Source: Pseudomonadota bacterium (GTDB lineage: Bacteria; Pseudomonadota; Gammaproteobacteria; Acidiferrobacterales; UBA6901). From it: a stretch of DNA of 10,627 bases. Numbering within the stretch: the first letter of the stretch is position 1; every line of letters begins with the position of its first letter. This document shows positions 6,891 to 10,627 of the stretch, piece after piece. Position numbers and translations under genes: made by a program. The notes beneath the pieces are model-generated. The model worked only from the letters and a program-made list of their open reading frames with translations. It did not search any database and was not told the origin of the DNA. The stretch covers positions 1 through 10,627 of the forward strand of contig JAJXUF010000110.1 of the NCBI GenBank assembly GCA_021783175.1. Direction: 5' to 3'.

Positions 6891-7754
6891 CTACTTACTA
6901 ACCAGAGTTGCTAGACGATTCGACACCCTCTCCGCCAACTCGGTGAGCCCCTGTTCGTTTGGCAGATACTTGATGTGTCGGATATGCCGGAGATCGAACG
7001 GAATGTCGGATTCATGCTGCGCTACCAGGATGACGTCTTTGCCCATGGTGTGCGCAATCCCTGCCTCGTAAAAGACATTGGCGTTCTTGCCGGTTAGGTC
7101 GCAGATCACGGTCTGTGCAGTACCGATGAGCTTTACCACGTCCTGGATGATTACGTCGTCATCCCAGATATCGTCGGCTCGTAAACACCGCAAGCCGACC
7201 GTGCCGACTGCGGTTTGAAGGGCAGCGTACACGCCGGTGAACTCTGTACTGAACGGCATCATCACCGCTACCAACTTTGGATCAACTAGACCTTCCGGCA
7301 GCTTGAAGATGGTAGGTTTGATGCGACCGATGCCTTCCTTGAACAGCTCGCGGAACAAGTCGGCGTCCTTGACTGCCCAATGGTTTGTTCTGAAATCATC
7401 GAAGAATTGTCTACTAATGACAAAGTGAAGTGGCGCTGCCAGCGACTCGAGCACAGCATTGGCGATCGGTGGGACATCGGTATCGAGTTCGTACTCGATT
7501 TGGTACTCTGCCGACCCTTGTCTGATCTTGGTGACCTTGCCTACTCTAGCCATAACGGGGAAGCTCGGATCACTGCTTGACTCGTTAGTGATGATGGTAG
7601 GCAGCGTCATTAAGGCGGTGACGTCAAGTACGCCACCTGGGGCGAATCGATTCTCCAGATCATTGTCCGTGTGCTGGAAGACCCGACCACGTGGCATCGT
7701 ACATGAGCCGCGTGGCGCAACGATGTCCATGCCAGTAACTATGAAATTGAACAT
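6891..7754 (-). CDS. Two-domain protein with C-terminal nucleoside deoxyribosyltransferase/TIR-like domain
   Basis: This is a 287-residue cytoplasmic protein with no signal peptide or membrane segment. ATG 7754 is supported by GGAG 5 bases ahead. The C-terminal part (about 160-287) shows a flavodoxin-like pattern typical of the nucleoside 2-deoxyribosyltransferase/TIR-like superfamily: strand LVAVMMPF (161-168), the helix and strand around GLRCLRADDI, VICDLTGKN with Asp219, and NVFYEAGIAHTMGK with Glu230 as the candidate catalytic glutamate, then a DIPFDLRHIRHIKY stretch. Known members cleave or exchange N-glycosidic bonds of nucleosides or NAD; relatives serve as immune effectors. Residues 1-150 form a separate, strand-rich N-terminal domain I do not recognise, perhaps a sensor. 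The gene stands alone, about 200 to 260 bases from its neighbours. Enzyme activity and a defence role are inferred. Confidence 0.8.
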   Translation of the reverse strand: MFNFIVTGMDIVAPRGSCTMPRGRVFQHTDNDLENRFAPGGVLDVTALMTLPTIITNESSSDPSFPVMARVGKVTKIRQGSAEYQIEYELDTDVPPIANAVLESLAAPLHFVISRQFFDDFRTNHWAVKDADLFRELFKEGIGRIKPTIFKLPEGLVDPKLVAVMMPFSTEFTGVYAALQTAVGTVGLRCLRADDIWDDDVIIQDVVKLIGTAQTVICDLTGKNANVFYEAGIAHTMGKDVILVAQHESDIPFDLRHIRHIKYLPNEQGLTELAERVSNRLATLVSK

Positions 7755-7816
7755 AACTCTCCACTGATGTGCGTGTCTTCTGATGCACAACAATTACTAG
7801 GTGTGTCCGGCGGAGC

Positions 7817-7845
7817 CGTATATGAATTGATATCTACGTACACAA
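7817..7845 (-). promoter_or_regulatory. Possible promoter of the deoxyribosyltransferase-like gene
   Basis: Reading the minus strand, TTGTGT (7845-7840) and TATACG (7822-7817) are 17 bases apart, about 63 bases before the ATG at 7754. Both match the sigma-70 consensus only partly. The -35 overlaps the 10-bp palindrome CACAATTGTG (7841-7850), a possible operator. Confidence 0.3.
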
Positions 7846-8012
7846 TTGTGCCAGCGAGCGTTGACATGTGTGCAGTTTGGTCAGTCTACGTTGAGCGTCC
7901 GCTATCGGGCGCGGTAGACGAAAGGCGGCTCATGGTCGGAAGCAGATTTGGCACCGGAGTACCTCACACCCTCCTCACCCTTTTGGGTATGTCAATAGTA
8001 TGATCCGGGCAA

Positions 8013-8594
8013 CTATACCCGGTCGTCCGGGTACCTGCCGTATTTAGGTTGATCATCCGCGTTCTTCTTGTGAATCATTCGCGCAAGGAAGGATACCCAG
8101 TTCCAGAAGAGGGCGCCAAGGAGTATATAAATCCAACCCCAACGGATGATCCCATCCCAAATTACTGGTAGATAAAAAAATGCCGATAACTTTAACCACC
8201 ACCATTTCACCATCGAAATCTGCTGGGTGCCAAGGCTGCTGATGAATGTATCTTCCCAGCCAGGTGAAATCTTCCCTTTTCGCATGTGCACCGGAAAATG
8301 TACCGATTTGTAAATCGGGTTTGTTTCTTCACAGTTCCAATTTTCGGCATCGATGATTGAACAGTTGTGATAAGCCTTTGGGTCTGGCTGCGAGTCATCC
8401 CAGTAGATAACTTTGGATTGGTCTTGAAGTGTTCGGAAAGTGGCCTTTCCTCCGGCTGTGTAGTCCGTGCACGAACCATTTTCCGCCGTCTGAGAGCAGC
8501 GTTCGAAATAAACATTGTGGTCGTCGACCGGGGAGCAACCTTCGATTCCAATGATTGCCGTTACAGCGAAGAGGCAAAAAACAACTTTCTTCAT
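8013..8594 (-). CDS. Predicted lipoprotein with hydrophobic C-terminal half
   Basis: This is a 193-residue envelope protein of unknown function. ATG 8594 is chosen because GGAGG lies about 6 bases ahead within a long purine run. The N-terminus MKKVVFCLFAVTAIIGIEGC is a lipoprotein-type signal sequence, with Cys20 as the likely lipidated residue, although IEGC is an imperfect lipobox. The middle domain (21-125) has four cysteines (33, 42, 78, 88) that could pair as disulfides. Residues 130-172 are very hydrophobic and tryptophan-rich, probably two membrane segments, followed by a basic tail (ARMIHKK). A lipoprotein that also carries C-terminal membrane helices is unusual. Base composition is lower in GC than the integrase. 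I do not recognise the family. Confidence 0.75.
   Translation of the reverse strand: MKKVVFCLFAVTAIIGIEGCSPVDDHNVYFERCSQTAENGSCTDYTAGGKATFRTLQDQSKVIYWDDSQPDPKAYHNCSIIDAENWNCEETNPIYKSVHFPVHMRKGKISPGWEDTFISSLGTQQISMVKWWWLKLSAFFYLPVIWDGIIRWGWIYILLGALFWNWVSFLARMIHKKNADDQPKYGRYPDDRV
8016..8033. repeat. Hairpin at the 3' end of the lipoprotein gene
   Basis: TACCCGG (8016-8022) and CCGGGTA (8027-8033) form a perfect 7-bp stem with loop TCGT, covering the last codons and abutting the stop codon on the minus strand. No T-run follows, so an intrinsic terminator is only possible, not shown. Confidence 0.4.
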
Positions 8595-8825
8595 ACGTTC
8601 CTCCCCCTTGTTTTTAAAAATGCTGAAGATCGTTTGTGGCTGATGACACGCAGCACGCAATAGTGAACTTGACGGAGAAGGTGTGCAAGAAGCCTCGCGC
8701 GTGCGCGTACCAGGGCATGCTTTATGTAAGCAGACTGAGCCCCTGATATGCTCGTCATGTTTTAATAGGCTAACTCAGAGGGGCGCAGGAATCGATGCGA
8801 CCATAGCCTAGGGATAGATGAACCA

Positions 8826-9680
8826 ATGGGTGTAATCAAAGTTTTCAGCCCGACCGGAAGCCAATTAGCCGCCGCCCTGATGGGTGCGGTGACTGCCGGA
8901 GGACCCAGATCTTTGCCCAAACAGTCGCCGTCTAAACCCGAGAAAACACGTAAGAATAATCCCAACCGGTTAACTGTCTTTCAACATATCTATCCCCGAC
9001 GAAGCATCGCACGGTTTGTGGGTGACGACGAACGGGTAGCCGTGCATGACATAGCCAGACGCAAAATTCGCCGGACCAAACCCACCGACTCCATTTTCTG
9101 TGCTCGCCGAGCCTGGGACCAGCGAGCGGAAGCGGGCTACATGAAGGATATTGAAGATCGGTTTCAAGCCCTCGCCGAAGCACTTATCGGTGGACATAGC
9201 AAGATCTCCTCGGTTGAACACAAGCAGACCGTTGAGCGCTTCTTCGCGCTCTGGTACATGCGTTCTCGATACCGTGAACTGGAGGATCAGGAGATCAAAC
9301 TCAACGGGATCAGTGGCGACAACCTTACCAAGGAGCAGGAAGAAAACCTTGAGGCGAATGGGTGCCTATTTGCCAGAACAGGAGGGATCGTGCCGGCTCG
9401 ACAACTGAACGGTCTCTGGTTGCAAAGGCAAATCGATGGCTACACCCAGGACTTGTCGAGCGTGGAACGATGGGGAGTCATTCAGCCTCAATCCGGTGAG
9501 TTCATTATCACGGACATGCCGTCGCATATGATCATCCCGCTTATGCCCAAGCTCGCGCTAGTCGGTAATGCGCCGGACGGGATGATCGTCACCGACGATT
9601 TGGCGCAGTTAAACCGACTCGTTGTCTCTGGAAGTAAGCGATATTTCGTGGCGCGTGACCTGTCGGAGTGCCCGATTTAG
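8826..9680 (+). CDS. DUF4238-like protein
   Basis: This 284-residue cytoplasmic protein lacks membrane segments. After a low-complexity, proline- and lysine-rich start (about 1-47), the pattern FQHIYPRRSIARFVGD...VAVHDIARRK...FCARRAW...MKDIEDRFQALAEAL resembles the opening of DUF4238 proteins. Near the end, EFIITDMPSHMIIPLMPKLALV (225-246) matches their usual closing region. The biochemical role of that family is not settled; members are common in accessory regions. ATG 8826 is the first in-frame start, with only a weak AGGGA about 10 bases ahead, so the true start may lie elsewhere in the first 50 residues. It is followed 177 bases later, on the same strand, by a small membrane protein gene. 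Confidence 0.65.
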   Translation: MGVIKVFSPTGSQLAAALMGAVTAGGPRSLPKQSPSKPEKTRKNNPNRLTVFQHIYPRRSIARFVGDDERVAVHDIARRKIRRTKPTDSIFCARRAWDQRAEAGYMKDIEDRFQALAEALIGGHSKISSVEHKQTVERFFALWYMRSRYRELEDQEIKLNGISGDNLTKEQEENLEANGCLFARTGGIVPARQLNGLWLQRQIDGYTQDLSSVERWGVIQPQSGEFIITDMPSHMIIPLMPKLALVGNAPDGMIVTDDLAQLNRLVVSGSKRYFVARDLSECPI

Positions 9681-9857
9681 CGGAGAGCCGCAGTGAATCA
9701 ATCGGCATCCATCGGGTGGCATAAAGCGGCGCGGGCGTCGAGAAAAGCGGCCTCCCACTACCCCACTTCGACTGAGTACGCCTCTGATGTCATATAAGCC
9801 CAAGAGGCCGAGATTGGGGGTTGAGTATACGGCCCCCCCCAATTTGAGGTTGATTCA
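9681..9857. promoter_or_regulatory. Leader with hairpin and C8 tract upstream of the 172-residue protein gene
   Basis: ATTGGGGG (9813-9820) and CCCCCAAT (9836-9843) form a perfect 8-bp stem with a 15-base loop. The right arm belongs to a run of eight C residues (9833-9840) and is followed by TT. A longer-range pair CGGCCTC (9748-9754) and GAGGCCG (9804-9810) lies before it. The hairpin stops just before the GAGGT ribosome-binding site at 9846-9850, so it may terminate the upstream transcript or control translation of the next gene. The homopolymer could vary in length between copies. Confidence 0.45.
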
Positions 9858-10376
9858 ATGATTGCTACTGCTCCATATGTATACAACCCTAGCCAACTTT
9901 GGACACTAGGGATCGCTGCCTATGCTGCCCTGATCTCGACCTTCTTGTTAGGTTGGGATGCCTACAAGTGGTTGGCTTCAGGCCCTAAAGTTGAAATAGA
10001 TGTATCGGATGGAATGCGCATGGTCGGCGGAACGGAGCCTGACCCTAATACATATTTTTCAATTACAGCGTGGAATGTAGGTGATCAGCCTACAACGATC
10101 ACCAACCTAGCCGGCACTTATTATGAAACTCGGTGGCATGCATATGTTAGACGTCGCAAACCAATTGAAGCCTTCGTCATCACCACGCCATCCGTGGCCC
10201 AACGATTGCCGTATCGTTTCGAGGTTGGTGATCAGTGGATCGGTATGGCCTACCAGACAGAGGATATGACAAAGAAGGCAAAGAGCGGTTACCTATTTTT
10301 TGTTCTGTATACAGCAAGAGGCGGTCGCGGCCACAGAGTCCGTGTAAAAATTCGGGAGGAGACAGTCGCCCACTAG
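9858..10376 (+). CDS. Small membrane-anchored protein of unknown function
   Basis: This is a 172-residue protein. ATG 9858 is supported by GAGGT 7 bases ahead. A single N-terminal membrane helix (about 14-33, LGIAAYAALISTFLLGW) anchors a soluble domain (about 42-168) made of alternating strands, such as KVEIDVSDGMRM, YFSITAWNVGDQPTTITNL and GYLFFVLYTARGG. This strand pattern suggests an immunoglobulin-like beta sandwich. The helix followed by DAYKWL fits a cytoplasmic soluble domain, but orientation is uncertain. The opening bases are AT-rich compared with the integrase region (22 of 60 G or C in 9841-9900, against 44 of 60 in 361-420), in keeping with separate acquisition. Similar small proteins occur in accessory DNA, but I cannot assign a function. 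Confidence 0.7.
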   Translation: MIATAPYVYNPSQLWTLGIAAYAALISTFLLGWDAYKWLASGPKVEIDVSDGMRMVGGTEPDPNTYFSITAWNVGDQPTTITNLAGTYYETRWHAYVRRRKPIEAFVITTPSVAQRLPYRFEVGDQWIGMAYQTEDMTKKAKSGYLFFVLYTARGGRGHRVRVKIREETVAH

Positions 10377-10627
10377 CTTCGCTGACCTCGACCGTCTGCA
10401 AAGAGGCCCAGCACTCATCCGCCGGGGTGGAAAGCTGCTGTTGGCTACGTTTCGTGGGCGACGGGCAGCCTTCTCAGCCACTGCTGACTGAGTCGACCCA
10501 ACAGCTCAAGGTCGGTTATGGCCGAGTTGTTCGCCCTGGCGGTCCGGCCGGTTTCAAAGTAAAGCAGCCTCGGGTACGCGCGACTCGGCGCCTACTGGCC
10601 TGCCCTTAGTCCAGTTCCGGCAGAAAT
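10377..10627. other. Right edge without a supported gene
   Basis: The open frames here have no ribosome-binding site and an arginine- and serine-rich composition typical of chance reading. GC rises again relative to the preceding gene. No terminator, tRNA or clear attachment-site repeat is seen. Short matches to the tRNA-His (TCGTGGG at 10452-10458 and TCAGCCAC at 10474-10481) are too short and wrongly spaced to be called an attachment site. Confidence 0.4.

Noticed and set aside
7767..8003. Plus-strand open frame of 78 codons
   Set aside because: It has no ribosome-binding site and no recognisable pattern, and it occupies the presumed promoter region of the minus-strand gene at 7754.
10452..10481. 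Short matches to the tRNA-His 3' half (TCGTGGG and TCAGCCAC)
   Set aside because: The two matches are 7 and 8 bases long, separated by 15 bases instead of 11, and the T loop and CCA end are missing, so this is not a usable attachment repeat.
10235..10609. Plus-strand open frame of 124 codons at the right edge
   Set aside because: It overlaps the better-supported gene ending at 10376 in another frame, lacks a ribosome-binding site and has a low-information arginine/serine-rich composition.
1..10627. CRISPR array, rRNA or complete insertion sequence
   Set aside because: No regularly spaced repeats, rRNA signatures or transposase genes with terminal inverted repeats were seen on reading through the window.

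Overview
The window looks like the left end of an integrative genomic island in a fairly high-GC member of the Pseudomonadota (beta or gamma class). This rests on a tRNA-His gene of proteobacterial type preceded by the 3' half of another tRNA, a tyrosine integrase reading away from the tRNA, and the style of the genes that follow. I cannot name a genus.

Layout. (1) 1-125: the 3' half of a tRNA with unseen anticodon, then a complete tRNA-His(GTG), the probable attachment site. (2) 126-239: a short spacer rich in inverted repeats. (3) 240-1967 (+): tyrosine integrase. (4) 5367-1997 (-): a three-gene replication/regulation block in the order small HTH protein, CHC2 zinc-ribbon protein, large TOPRIM plus P-loop helicase-like protein. 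The first two genes overlap by ATGA. The large gene ends tail-to-tail with the integrase. Similar repeat motifs lie upstream of the HTH gene and inside its 3' end, suggesting self-regulation or origin sites. (5) 5368-5807: non-coding sequence with operator-like repeats and perhaps gene debris. (6) 5808-10376: a cargo region, locally lower in GC. It holds a frameshifted gene of unknown family (-), a two-domain protein ending in a nucleoside-deoxyribosyltransferase/TIR-like domain (-), a predicted lipoprotein with a hydrophobic C-terminal half (-), a DUF4238-like protein (+) and a membrane-anchored small protein (+). (7) 10377-10627: no supported gene. No copy of the tRNA-His 3' end is seen at the right, so the island probably continues beyond the window.

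How the genes may work together. Integrase, HTH regulator, zinc-ribbon protein and TOPRIM/helicase protein form a plausible minimal mobility and replication core, as in satellite-like or plasmid-like integrative elements. The cargo has no metabolic theme. Its best-supported member carries a base-exchange/NAD-hydrolase-like domain of the kind found in bacterial immune effectors, so a defence role is a reasonable hypothesis, but no known defence system is recognised here. The cargo genes are spaced about 150 to 260 bases apart and lie on both strands, so they look like separate cassettes rather than one operon.
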